Shown here piece by piece: positions 53,493-61,358 of a DNA stretch of 64,000 nucleotides. Source of the DNA: JAUNQW01 sp043424615 (lineage in GTDB: Bacteria; Bacillota; Bacilli; Lactobacillales; Carnobacteriaceae_A). The first letter of the stretch is position 1, and each line of letters begins with the position of its first letter. The DNA lies in assembly GCA_043424615.1 (NCBI GenBank), contig JBHWOX010000018.1, forward strand, positions 1 to 64,000, written 5' to 3'. The position numbers were made by a program, and so were the translations under genes. The notes under the pieces are model-generated. The model saw only the letters and a list, made by a program, of their open reading frames with translations. It ran no database searches and was not told where the DNA came from.

Positions 53493-53780
53493 ATGATTCG
53501 ATTATTACTCGGTTTATATCAACTGATTATGTATGCGATTCGTTTTTATGAAATCGCCATGATTGTCTACTTTCTCTTGTCTTGGATACCGAACGCCCGC
53601 CAGTCGACCTTATGGGACATCTTAGTCCGCCTTTGTGAACCCTATGTCGGCTTTTTTAGACAATTTATACCAGCTATTGGAGGGGTATCTTTCGCAGGAA
53701 TTTTAGCGCTATTCACTCTAGGCGTGATACGTTACGGTGTCGGTGTAATTTTTAATTTTTTAATTCAAATTTTTGCTTAA
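53493..53780 (+). CDS. YggT-family membrane protein
   Basis: A 95-aa protein with two to three membrane segments and the family core SWIPNARQSTLWDILVRLCEP. YggT proteins at this locus are of unclear function, possibly osmotic or division related. It lies between sepF and ylmH as in most Firmicutes. Confidence 0.92.
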   Translation: MIRLLLGLYQLIMYAIRFYEIAMIVYFLLSWIPNARQSTLWDILVRLCEPYVGFFRQFIPAIGGVSFAGILALFTLGVIRYGVGVIFNFLIQIFA

Positions 53781-53796
53781 AAAGTGAGGCGATAGG

Positions 53797-54585
53797 ATGA
53801 ATTCCTCTGTTTATCAGCATTTTAGACCGGATGAATATCATTTTATCGACAGTGTCTATGATTGGATAGATCAGGTTGAAAATGAATATCGTCCACACTT
53901 GACTAATTTTCTTAATCCTAGAGAACAATTCATAATAGAAGCTGTAGTGGGTCATCGGGATACGATGACCCTTCATGCGTTTGGGGGCTATCCTACCAGT
54001 GAACGCCAACGCTGTTTTTTAGCACCATCTTATTATGAGGTGGGGATCGAAGATTTTGATATTCAACTTTTTGAGATTGACTACCCTCAAAATTTCAGCA
54101 AGTTGTCCCATGGCCATATCATGGGAAGTTTGCTCAATTTGGGCTTAGAACGGAACAAGTTCGGAGATATTTTGAATCAATCTGATCGCTGGCAATTTTT
54201 AGCAGACCAGCGCATTTTAGATTTTATCCGCTTAGAGTTTAATCGTGTCGGTCGGCAGGCAGTAATCGCCCAACCACTCGAGTTGGATCAAGTGATTGAA
54301 GGAGAAGTTAAGAGCCTTGAGAAAGAGTTGGTTCTATCTTCCTTGAGATTGGATATTCTAATCAGCCAAGCTTTTAATCTTTCTCGCCAGCAGTCTAAAA
54401 AAATGATCCAAGCTGAAAAAGTGAAATTAAATTGGAAGCCTGTGGTGGATGGAGCTCTTGACATTGCGGAACAAGATATCCTATCGGTTCGAGGATTTGG
54501 CCGGGTTAAATTAAATAAGCTTTTGGGAAAAAGCAAGAAGAATAAATGGATAGGTCAAGTTTCTATTTTAGACCGCAATCGGTAA
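53797..54585 (+). CDS. ylmH: YlmH, S4-domain RNA-binding protein
   Basis: Associates with the ribosome; Bacillus YlmH has been tied to ribosome-quality-control tailing. The S4 domain lies at about residues 180-245 (LSSLRLDILIS, SRQQSKKMIQ, VRGFGRVKL). The N-terminal domain has FLNPREQFI and FGGYPTSERQRCFL. It encodes 262 aa. GTGAGGCGATAGG is a modest ribosome site. Confidence 0.92.
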   Translation: MNSSVYQHFRPDEYHFIDSVYDWIDQVENEYRPHLTNFLNPREQFIIEAVVGHRDTMTLHAFGGYPTSERQRCFLAPSYYEVGIEDFDIQLFEIDYPQNFSKLSHGHIMGSLLNLGLERNKFGDILNQSDRWQFLADQRILDFIRLEFNRVGRQAVIAQPLELDQVIEGEVKSLEKELVLSSLRLDILISQAFNLSRQQSKKMIQAEKVKLNWKPVVDGALDIAEQDILSVRGFGRVKLNKLLGKSKKNKWIGQVSILDRNR

Positions 54586-54617
54586 AAGCCTTGACATCGG
54601 AATGTAAAATCGAAAGC

Positions 54618-54646
54618 TTGTATAATTTCTCTTTATTATTTATACT
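54618..54646 (+). promoter_or_regulatory. Candidate divIVA promoter
   Basis: TTGTAT (54618-54623), 17-bp spacer, TATACT (54641-54646). A TTGACA at 54591-54596 with TATAAT at 54621 has too long a spacer (24 bp). Confidence 0.5.
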
Positions 54647-54675
54647 GGAAGAGTAAAATCTGCAGGAGGTGCGGA

Positions 54676-55380
54676 ATGTTAACACCGATTGATATAAGAA
54701 ACCAAGAATTCGATGGTAAAATGCGGGGCTATGACCGCCAGCAAGTCGATGATTTTCTAAGAGAAATCGCCAGCCATTTAGAAGATATGACGAAAGAAAA
54801 TAAGGACTTACAAGATGAATTAGACTGGGCGGTGAAACGCTTAGATAATTTTGAAGACATGCAAGAATCCTTAAACAAATCGATCATTGTCGCTCAAGAT
54901 GCTGCTGATCAATTAAAAGAGAATTCATCTAAAGAAGCAGACGTCATCTTGACCAATGCTCAAAATAAGGCCGACCAAATTTTAAGAGAAGCCATCAATG
55001 AGGCTAAAATTATAAAAAATGAGACAGATGAATTGCGTAAACAAAGCCGTAGTTTTAGACAAAGATTGCAAATCATGATTGAATCTCAATTAGAATTATT
55101 AGAAAACCAACAGTGGGATGAGGTCTTAAAAGATAAAGAGATGGAAGATTCTTCCTTGTCTCATCTTGCTAGTTTGGCAGATTCATCAAATGAAGTCTTA
55201 GAAGACCAAGCCCAAGAAGCTCAAGAAATCCAAATCACTTATGATGAGGAAGAAGAATTAATGGATGATGATGCAGGTGAAACATTGGAATCTGAAGCCA
55301 GCTTGCAATATCGTTCAGATCCTTACCAATACCAGCTATCTGAAGCTTCAGATGAAATGATAGATGAAGAGACAGAATAA
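54676..55380 (+). CDS. divIVA: Cell division/septum-site protein DivIVA
   Basis: Curvature-sensing coiled-coil scaffold at poles and septa. The N-terminal lipid-binding domain (LTPIDIRNQEF, MRGYDRQQVDDFL) is followed by long coiled coils to about residue 155 and an acidic Glu/Asp-rich tail. It encodes 234 aa, somewhat longer than Bacillus DivIVA because of that tail. GGAGG is upstream. Confidence 0.96.
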   Translation: MLTPIDIRNQEFDGKMRGYDRQQVDDFLREIASHLEDMTKENKDLQDELDWAVKRLDNFEDMQESLNKSIIVAQDAADQLKENSSKEADVILTNAQNKADQILREAINEAKIIKNETDELRKQSRSFRQRLQIMIESQLELLENQQWDEVLKDKEMEDSSLSHLASLADSSNEVLEDQAQEAQEIQITYDEEEELMDDDAGETLESEASLQYRSDPYQYQLSEASDEMIDEETE

Positions 55381-55403
55381 TAAGAATAAAAAAACAAATG
55401 TGT

Positions 55404-55616
55404 TGATTGGAACAGCAATCACCCTAAACTTTTCAAGCGAGTCAGTGTTGGTGGGAGACTGATAAAATAGCTAGGGTGTTTGATCATCCATGAATGAAAA
55501 GTTGAATGACCGTAAACTTTTCCGTTAGCCTGCGTTAAAGCTTGGAGAACACTGTAGTGTTAAATTGGGTGGTACCACGATAACTTCGTCCCTTGTGCGG
55601 GCGGAGTTTTTTTATT
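55404..55616 (+). promoter_or_regulatory. T-box leader of ileS (isoleucine specifier)
   Basis: Occupies most of the 253-nt divIVA-ileS gap. CACCCTA (55420-55426) pairs with TAGGGTG (55472-55478). The specifier ATC is at 55483-55485, with a second in-phase ATC at 55486-55488. The T-box sequence GGGTGGTACCACG is at 55567-55579. The terminator pairs 55582-55591 with 55599-55608, followed by a T-run. No separate promoter is obvious, so read-through from divIVA is possible. Confidence 0.95.
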
Positions 55617-55633
55617 TAAAGGAGGAATATAGA

Positions 55634-58405
55634 ATGGAAATGAAAGATACCTTACAAATTGGTAAAACAAACTTCCCTATGAGAGCTAATTTGCCGAATA
55701 AAGAAGGCGAGCGCCAAAAAGAATGGGAAGAAAAACAAATTTATGAAAGACGTTTAGAACAGAATAAGGGTCATGATAGTTTTGTCTTACATGATGGACC
55801 TCCCTTTGCCAACGGGAATATTCACATTGGTCACGCTTTAAATAAAATATCTAAAGATATTATTAATCGCTATAAATCGATGGTAGGCTATTATACTCCC
55901 TATGTGCCTGGCTGGGATACTCACGGCTTACCGATTGAACAAAAATTAAAAGAAAAAGGCGTCGACCGTAAATCCTTATCGATGTCTGAATATCGCCAAA
56001 TGTGTGCAGATTATGCCTGGACTCAGATCAACACTCAGCGCGAGGACTTTAAACGCTTAGGCGTGATGGGAGACTGGGATCATCCTTATGTCACACTCAA
56101 TAAAGAATATGAAGCCGCTCAAATTCGCGTCTTCGGTAAGATGGCTGAACGAGGATTAATTTACCGAGGGAAAAAACCTGTCTACTGGTCACCTTCCAGT
56201 GAATCAGCTCTGGCTGAGGCTGAAATTGAATATAAAGATGTTCGAGGACCGTCTATCTATGTGGGCTTTGATATCAAAGATGGTAAGGGAATCTTAGAAG
56301 AAGGCACCCAACTCGTTATTTGGACGACTACCCCTTGGACCATTCCTTCTAATATCATGATTGCTGTTCATCCAGATTTTGATTATGCTGTCGTCAATAC
56401 TGCTGACCAAAAATATGTGGTTGCTGCTGAATTGGTGGACAAACTGCAAGATTTATTCGAATGGGAACAGGTAGATGTTGAAAAAGTGATCAAAGGATCA
56501 GATTTAGAGTACTTAGTATGCCAACATCCTTTCATTGACCGCGACAGTTTAGTGGTCAACGGCCGCCATGTCAGCTTGGAAGAAGGAACCGGTTTGGTTC
56601 ATACTGCACCTGGTCACGGGGACGATGACTACTTACTTGGTGTCGAATATGACATGGAAATTTATGCTCCTATTGATGATCGTGGTTACTTTACTGAAGA
56701 AGCTGGAGAATTTGAAGGAGTTTACTATGATGATGCCAATGCCATGGTGACTGAAAAATTAACTGAAAGTGGTCACCTCTTGCGCATGGACTTTATCACT
56801 CACTCTTATCCACATGATTGGCGAACAAAACAGCCAATCATTTTCCGAGCCACCCCTCAATGGTTTGCTTCCATTGATAAAATTCGTGATGAATTACTGG
56901 AAGCGATTGAAGATGTGGAATGGTTATTACCATCCGGTCAACAACGCATGCATAATATGGTTGAAGGCCGTGGCGACTGGGTAATTTCCCGCCAACGTGC
57001 CTGGGGAGTTCCTCTTCCTATTTTCTATGCTGAAAACGGTGACCCCATTTTGACTAAAGAAACCATCAGCTACATTTCTGACTTGTTCGCGGAACATGGG
57101 TCTAATATATGGTATGAATGGGAGGCCAAGGATTTATTACCAGATGGCTTCACCCATCCTTCAAGCCCCAATGGCGAATTCACTAAAGAAACAGATATCA
57201 TGGATGTTTGGTTTGATTCCGGTTCTTCTCACGAAGCCGTCCTTAAGGGTCGGGAAGATCTGTCCTTCCCAGCAGACATGTATCTAGAAGGGTCTGACCA
57301 ATACAGAGGATATTTCAACTCTTCCTTAACGACCTCGGTGGCCATCAACGGAACAGCTCCTTATCATTCTGTTCTTTCTCAAGGCTTTGTTTTAGATGGT
57401 GACGGTCGCAAAATGAGTAAATCAGTAGGGAATGTCATTATTCCTAATGATGTCATCCGTCAAAAAGGGGCAGATATCATCCGTTTATGGACCTCTTCCG
57501 TGGATTATACTGCGGATGTTCGTGTTAGCATGGACATTCTAAATCAAGTCTCAGAAGTTTATCGTAAAATTAGAAATACCATTCGTTTCCTAATTGCGAA
57601 TACTTCTGACTTTGATCCACAAAGCGATGCTGTTCCTTACGAAGATTTAGAAAGTTTAGACAAATACATGTTCAACCGATTGAATCAAGTGACTGAAGAG
57701 GTATTGGCTGCTTATGATAGCTATTACTTCCAAAAAGTTTACCGAGAAATTAATAATTTCTGTATCACGGACTTGTCTAACTTCTACTTGGATGTGGCTA
57801 AGGACTTGGTTTACATTGAAGCTGAAGATGCTCCTAATCGTCGCTCCATGCAAACGGTGATGTATCAAACCTTAGTCAACTTGACTAAATTATTAACTCC
57901 TATCTTGCCTCACACGACCGAAGAAATTTGGACCTACTTAAGTGAAGAAGAAGACTATGTTCAATTAACCAACATGCCTGAGGTCATTAAAAAAGAAGAT
58001 TCTGAAGAAGTCTTAGCAGACTGGGCTGTATTTTTAGAAGTGAGAGATCAGGTCTTAAAAGCTTTAGAAGAAGCTCGTAATAATGACTTAATTGGAAAAT
58101 CATTTGAAGCCGAAGTCACTCTTTATCCTTCTGAAGATTTAAAAACGGCCTTAGAAAAATTAAACACCAATCTTCAGCAGAACTTAATTGTTTCTGACCT
58201 CCACATCCAGCCAGCTGACCAAGCTCCTGAAGAGGCCATGGTCTTTGATCAATTAGCTGTCTTAGTTGAAGCTAAAGCGGGCGAAGTCTGTGAACGATGC
58301 TGGATTACTTCAGAAAGTGTCGGTTGCTTTGAAGAAGCACCAAGTTTGTGTGAAAAATGTTATCATATTGTGAAAGAACATTATCCAGAAGCGTTAGAGG
58401 ATTAA
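55634..58405 (+). CDS. ileS: Isoleucyl-tRNA synthetase
   Basis: Class I synthetase with CP1 editing domain. GNIHIGHALN holds the HIGH motif, GRKMSKSVGN holds KMSKS, and a C-terminal zinc cluster (CERCW, CEKCYH) closes the protein. It encodes 923 aa. ATG 55634 follows AAAGGAGG after the T-box terminator; an ATG at 55565 lies inside the T-box sequence. Its position after divIVA is conserved. Confidence 0.97.
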   Translation: MEMKDTLQIGKTNFPMRANLPNKEGERQKEWEEKQIYERRLEQNKGHDSFVLHDGPPFANGNIHIGHALNKISKDIINRYKSMVGYYTPYVPGWDTHGLPIEQKLKEKGVDRKSLSMSEYRQMCADYAWTQINTQREDFKRLGVMGDWDHPYVTLNKEYEAAQIRVFGKMAERGLIYRGKKPVYWSPSSESALAEAEIEYKDVRGPSIYVGFDIKDGKGILEEGTQLVIWTTTPWTIPSNIMIAVHPDFDYAVVNTADQKYVVAAELVDKLQDLFEWEQVDVEKVIKGSDLEYLVCQHPFIDRDSLVVNGRHVSLEEGTGLVHTAPGHGDDDYLLGVEYDMEIYAPIDDRGYFTEEAGEFEGVYYDDANAMVTEKLTESGHLLRMDFITHSYPHDWRTKQPIIFRATPQWFASIDKIRDELLEAIEDVEWLLPSGQQRMHNMVEGRGDWVISRQRAWGVPLPIFYAENGDPILTKETISYISDLFAEHGSNIWYEWEAKDLLPDGFTHPSSPNGEFTKETDIMDVWFDSGSSHEAVLKGREDLSFPADMYLEGSDQYRGYFNSSLTTSVAINGTAPYHSVLSQGFVLDGDGRKMSKSVGNVIIPNDVIRQKGADIIRLWTSSVDYTADVRVSMDILNQVSEVYRKIRNTIRFLIANTSDFDPQSDAVPYEDLESLDKYMFNRLNQVTEEVLAAYDSYYFQKVYREINNFCITDLSNFYLDVAKDLVYIEAEDAPNRRSMQTVMYQTLVNLTKLLTPILPHTTEEIWTYLSEEEDYVQLTNMPEVIKKEDSEEVLADWAVFLEVRDQVLKALEEARNNDLIGKSFEAEVTLYPSEDLKTALEKLNTNLQQNLIVSDLHIQPADQAPEEAMVFDQLAVLVEAKAGEVCERCWITSESVGCFEEAPSLCEKCYHIVKEHYPEALED

Positions 58406-58414
58406 TGACTGATG

Positions 58415-58446
58415 AAGCGACCCCAGTTGAGGGTCGCTTTTCTTTA
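58415..58446 (+). terminator. ileS terminator
   Basis: Stem AAGCGACCC/GGGTCGCTT with a 7-nt loop, then TTTCTTT. Confidence 0.85.
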
Positions 58447-58532
58447 TGGCATATCTTTATGATCTATTTAAGAAAAAGTTATCTCTTTTGTGATAAATTA
58501 CAAGTATGATTGGCGAGGAGGAAATGGACTAT

Positions 58533-59072
58533 ATGGACTATTATGAAAAAACAGTAGACAGCCAGTGTCTACATCAAGGAAAAATTACCGATTATGTGAT
58601 TAAAAAAGTTGAATTGCCTAATGGAAAGGTAGCCACTCGAGAAATTGTCCTCCATGACGCAGCTTGTGGTATATTAGCCTTGGATGATCAAGGGAGAGCT
58701 CTATTTGTGAAGCAATTTCGCAAGGCCATTGATCGATCTATTTACGAAATACCAGCTGGTTTAATTGATCCCGGAGAAAAAGCGATAGAAGCCGCTCAAA
58801 GAGAGCTCCTTGAAGAAACAGCTTATGGTGCCGGCCATTGGGAAAAAATTGCAGAATTTTATACCTCAGCAGGTTTTTCAAATGAATATATGACTATTTT
58901 TGAAGCGAGAAATTTAAAAAAAGTAGCTGAGAATTTGCAGTTAGATGAAGATGAATTCCTACAAGTGGAAAGGTTTAGCTTGGATCAGGCGCTTGAAAAG
59001 TATAAAGAAGGGCTCATGCCAGATGCTAAAACGGTGGTTGCTCTCATGCACTGGCAGTCTTTAGAGAGATAG
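58533..59072 (+). CDS. Nudix hydrolase, ADP-ribose pyrophosphatase type
   Basis: Hydrolyses ADP-ribose or similar nucleoside diphosphate sugars. The Nudix box G-x5-E-x7-RELLEET is complete (GLIDPGEKAIEAAQRELLEE), preceded by YEIPAGL. It encodes 179 aa from ATG 58533; ATG 58524 and 58506 are in frame, but GAGGAGG at 58515-58521 suits 58533 best (11 nt) or 58524 poorly (2 nt). It begins a three-gene run with the two genes downstream. Confidence 0.9.
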   Translation: MDYYEKTVDSQCLHQGKITDYVIKKVELPNGKVATREIVLHDAACGILALDDQGRALFVKQFRKAIDRSIYEIPAGLIDPGEKAIEAAQRELLEETAYGAGHWEKIAEFYTSAGFSNEYMTIFEARNLKKVAENLQLDEDEFLQVERFSLDQALEKYKEGLMPDAKTVVALMHWQSLER

Positions 59073-59080
59073 GTGACGCT

Positions 59081-59362
59081 ATGGTAAAATCATCTGAAGA
59101 AAAAAATAAAATGAGTTTTATTGACCGTCAAAAAGAAAAACATCAAGCTTTTAAGAAAAATAGAGCTTTAAAAAAACGACAAAAAGCTAGAAAAAAAGCG
59201 GAAGAAAATTATGAAAAAGAATTAAATGAAAAGGGTCGAACGACAAAAAGTCGAACAAAAGAACATTCTACCTACCACCTCTGGGGCAAACGTTTAATTA
59301 TTGCTAATATTGTTGTTTTTTTATTGCTAGTTGCTTTAGTTATCATGGTTTTTTTAGTATAA
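59081..59362 (+). CDS. Small basic single-pass membrane protein, unknown
   Basis: A 93-aa protein I do not recognise. Residues 1-68 are highly basic and lysine-rich with coiled-coil-like spacing (RQKEKHQAFKKNRALKKR). One membrane helix (about 72-92, IIANIVVFLLLVALVIMV) ends the protein. The topology is probably N-in, with nucleic-acid, ribosome or acidic-lipid contact possible for the tail. It lies 8 nt after the Nudix gene and is probably co-transcribed. GGTGACG precedes ATG 59081. Confidence 0.75.
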   Translation: MVKSSEEKNKMSFIDRQKEKHQAFKKNRALKKRQKARKKAEENYEKELNEKGRTTKSRTKEHSTYHLWGKRLIIANIVVFLLLVALVIMVFLV

Positions 59363-59434
59363 ATTATTTAAAATGACTAAAAGCACATCCAGGAGACTTA
59401 AAGTTTCGGTTCATTATTAATGAGGAGGATTCAT

Positions 59435-60550
59435 ATGAAAAAATTAGGTTTGATCATTAATCCGGTAGCAGGTATGGGTGGAAAAGTAGGCTTAAAAGGC
59501 TCTGATGGGGAAGACGTCATAGAAAAAGCGCGAGAGCTGGGCGCTGAACCTGAAAGTGGTAAAAAAACCCTCAAAGCTTTAAAAAAACTGGAAGAGTTAA
59601 AAGACCAGCTCTTAGTTTATGTGGCTGAAGGGCCGATGGGTGAAGATGTCATCAAAGAAACGGATTTGGATTATGAAGTCGTTTATGAGACCGCTGAACA
59701 GACTCGACCAGAAGATACGGAAGAATTAGCCAAATTATTCTTGGAAAAAGATGTTGATTTAATCTTATTTGCTGGCGGGGATGGGACTGCCCGTAATATC
59801 ACCGCTGCAGTCGGCTTAAATATTCCAGTCTTAGGGATTCCAGCAGGAGTAAAAATTCATTCGCCAGTTTACGGACGTTCACCTGAAAATGCTGGCGAGA
59901 TGGCCTGCAAGTATCTGAGAGGCGATAACGTTCAAGTCCAAGAAGAAGAAGTCATCGACATCAAAGAAGATGCTTTTCGACGAGATGAAATTATCACTGA
60001 TGTCTATGGTTACTTAAACGTGCCATATGATATCAGCTACATGCAAAATTTGAAATCCATTTCGCCTCAATCTGATAAAGAAGCTCAAACGTCTGCAGCC
60101 TTGCGAGTGATTGATGATATGGAAGAGGATGTTTACTATATTATCGGATCTGGTTCGACCAATGCCCGAATTATGGAAGAATTAGGTCTCGACGTCACCA
60201 TGCTAGGCGTTGACATCATTAAAAATAAAGAACTGGTTCAAAAAGATGTGAATGAGCAAGAAATTATTGATATTATTGACGGTCAACCAACCAAGTTGAT
60301 TGTGACTCCTATGGGAGGACAGGGCTATATTTTTGGTCGGGGGAACCAGCAATTATCTGCCAAAGTCCTCAGTCATTTAAATAAAGAGGATGTTACAGTC
60401 ATTGCTTCACCCGATAAGATGAAGGGCCTCAAATCAAATCCTTTACTCATTTATACTGGTGATGATGAGATTGATGAAAAATTCTCAGGTTATTACCGGG
60501 TCGTTATTGCTTACGACCAATCTAAAATGCATAAAGCGGAACAAGCTTAA
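59435..60550 (+). CDS. ATP-NAD kinase family protein (AcoX-like)
   Basis: Second protein in the window with the NAD-kinase fold, clearly distinct from nadK. It starts MKKLGLIINPVAGMGG and has FAGGDGTARNI (GGDGT motif) near residue 115, followed by LGIPAGVKIHSPVYG. It encodes 371 aa, longer than NadK, with a C-terminal domain containing TPMGGQGYIFGRGNQQLS. GAGGAGG precedes ATG 59435. AcoX relatives are often near acetoin or glycine-cleavage genes, not seen here. Substrate unknown. Confidence 0.85.
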   Translation: MKKLGLIINPVAGMGGKVGLKGSDGEDVIEKARELGAEPESGKKTLKALKKLEELKDQLLVYVAEGPMGEDVIKETDLDYEVVYETAEQTRPEDTEELAKLFLEKDVDLILFAGGDGTARNITAAVGLNIPVLGIPAGVKIHSPVYGRSPENAGEMACKYLRGDNVQVQEEEVIDIKEDAFRRDEIITDVYGYLNVPYDISYMQNLKSISPQSDKEAQTSAALRVIDDMEEDVYYIIGSGSTNARIMEELGLDVTMLGVDIIKNKELVQKDVNEQEIIDIIDGQPTKLIVTPMGGQGYIFGRGNQQLSAKVLSHLNKEDVTVIASPDKMKGLKSNPLLIYTGDDEIDEKFSGYYRVVIAYDQSKMHKAEQA

Positions 60551-60553
60551 ACT

Positions 60554-60590
60554 AAAAATAGCTGGCCTGATAGGGGTCAGCTATTTTTTG
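60554..60590. terminator. Bidirectional terminator AcoX-like/folate ligase
   Basis: AAAAATAGCTG (60554-60564) pairs with CAGCTATTTTT (60578-60588), with a partly paired 13-nt loop and A/T flanks, between convergent genes. Confidence 0.85.
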
Positions 60591-60603
60591 ATGGCTGTTT
60601 TTC

Positions 60604-61167
60604 TTATTCCAAGACATGGACCACTGATTTTTCAGTAATCACATAGTCCACTTTTTGGTCATGTTCTTCCATGGGGATATCGAGCGTTTGCAATTTTGAG
60701 AAATAGGGAAGAACGGTAATGCCTTCGAAATCGGCTAGGACACGGTCATAAAAACCGCCACCATAACCGACGCGTTCCCCTTTATCGTTGCAGGTCACGC
60801 AGGGCATAATAATTAAATCAATATCTTCTACAGCCATTTCGGGGGCTTCAGCTGTGGGCTCTTCTGCTCCAAATGAGGCGGTGACTAAAGGATCGCCAGG
60901 TTTATATTCGTGAATCATCATTTCACCCATTTTAATGGTTCGAGGAATCCCGATTGTTTTTCCATGTGAACATGCATGCTCGATAATTCGAATGGTATCC
61001 AGTTCTTTGTTCATACTATAGAATATAAAAATATTTTTGGCCTTTTGATAGCCTTCGAACTCAAATAATTTATCATGAATGAGTTCGGTCGCTTGTGTGA
61101 CATATTCACTTGATAATTGGTCGCGTTTTTCAAATATATTTTTTCTAATATCGTCTTTTGAGGTCAT
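60604..61167 (-). CDS. 5-formyltetrahydrofolate cyclo-ligase
   Basis: Converts 5-formyl-THF to 5,10-methenyl-THF with ATP. The C-terminal GYGGGFYDRVL motif and IIMPCVTCNDKGERVGYG segment are diagnostic. It encodes 187 aa. AAGGAG precedes the ATG at 61167 on the minus strand. It is divergent from fhs, so the two share a 191-nt intergenic region and likely related roles. Confidence 0.95.
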   Translation of the reverse strand: MTSKDDIRKNIFEKRDQLSSEYVTQATELIHDKLFEFEGYQKAKNIFIFYSMNKELDTIRIIEHACSHGKTIGIPRTIKMGEMMIHEYKPGDPLVTASFGAEEPTAEAPEMAVEDIDLIIMPCVTCNDKGERVGYGGGFYDRVLADFEGITVLPYFSKLQTLDIPMEEHDQKVDYVITEKSVVHVLE

Positions 61168-61266
61168 ATCTTCACTCCTTTTTTAATTAAATTTAGTTTA
61201 ACATTTAATATGTTAATCCTAAAAACTTTATCATTATAATAATAAATGATTTCATAAGCATGCCTT

Positions 61267-61295
61267 TTGAAAATGGGAATAGAATCATATATAAT
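61267..61295 (+). promoter_or_regulatory. fhs promoter
   Basis: TTGAAA (61267-61272), 17-bp spacer, TATAAT (61290-61295). A leader hairpin (CATCAGGTT 61304-61312 with AACCTTGATG 61324-61333) lies downstream and lacks a T-run. Confidence 0.8.
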
Positions 61296-61358
61296 AAAGA
61301 CAACATCAGGTTGAGATGGTCTTAACCTTGATGAGTATATATTAGGAGGAATTTATTA

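Noticed and set aside
61296..61358. THF or ZTP riboswitch before fhs
   Set aside because: Leader is only about 60 nt with one simple hairpin, too short and lacking the conserved cores.
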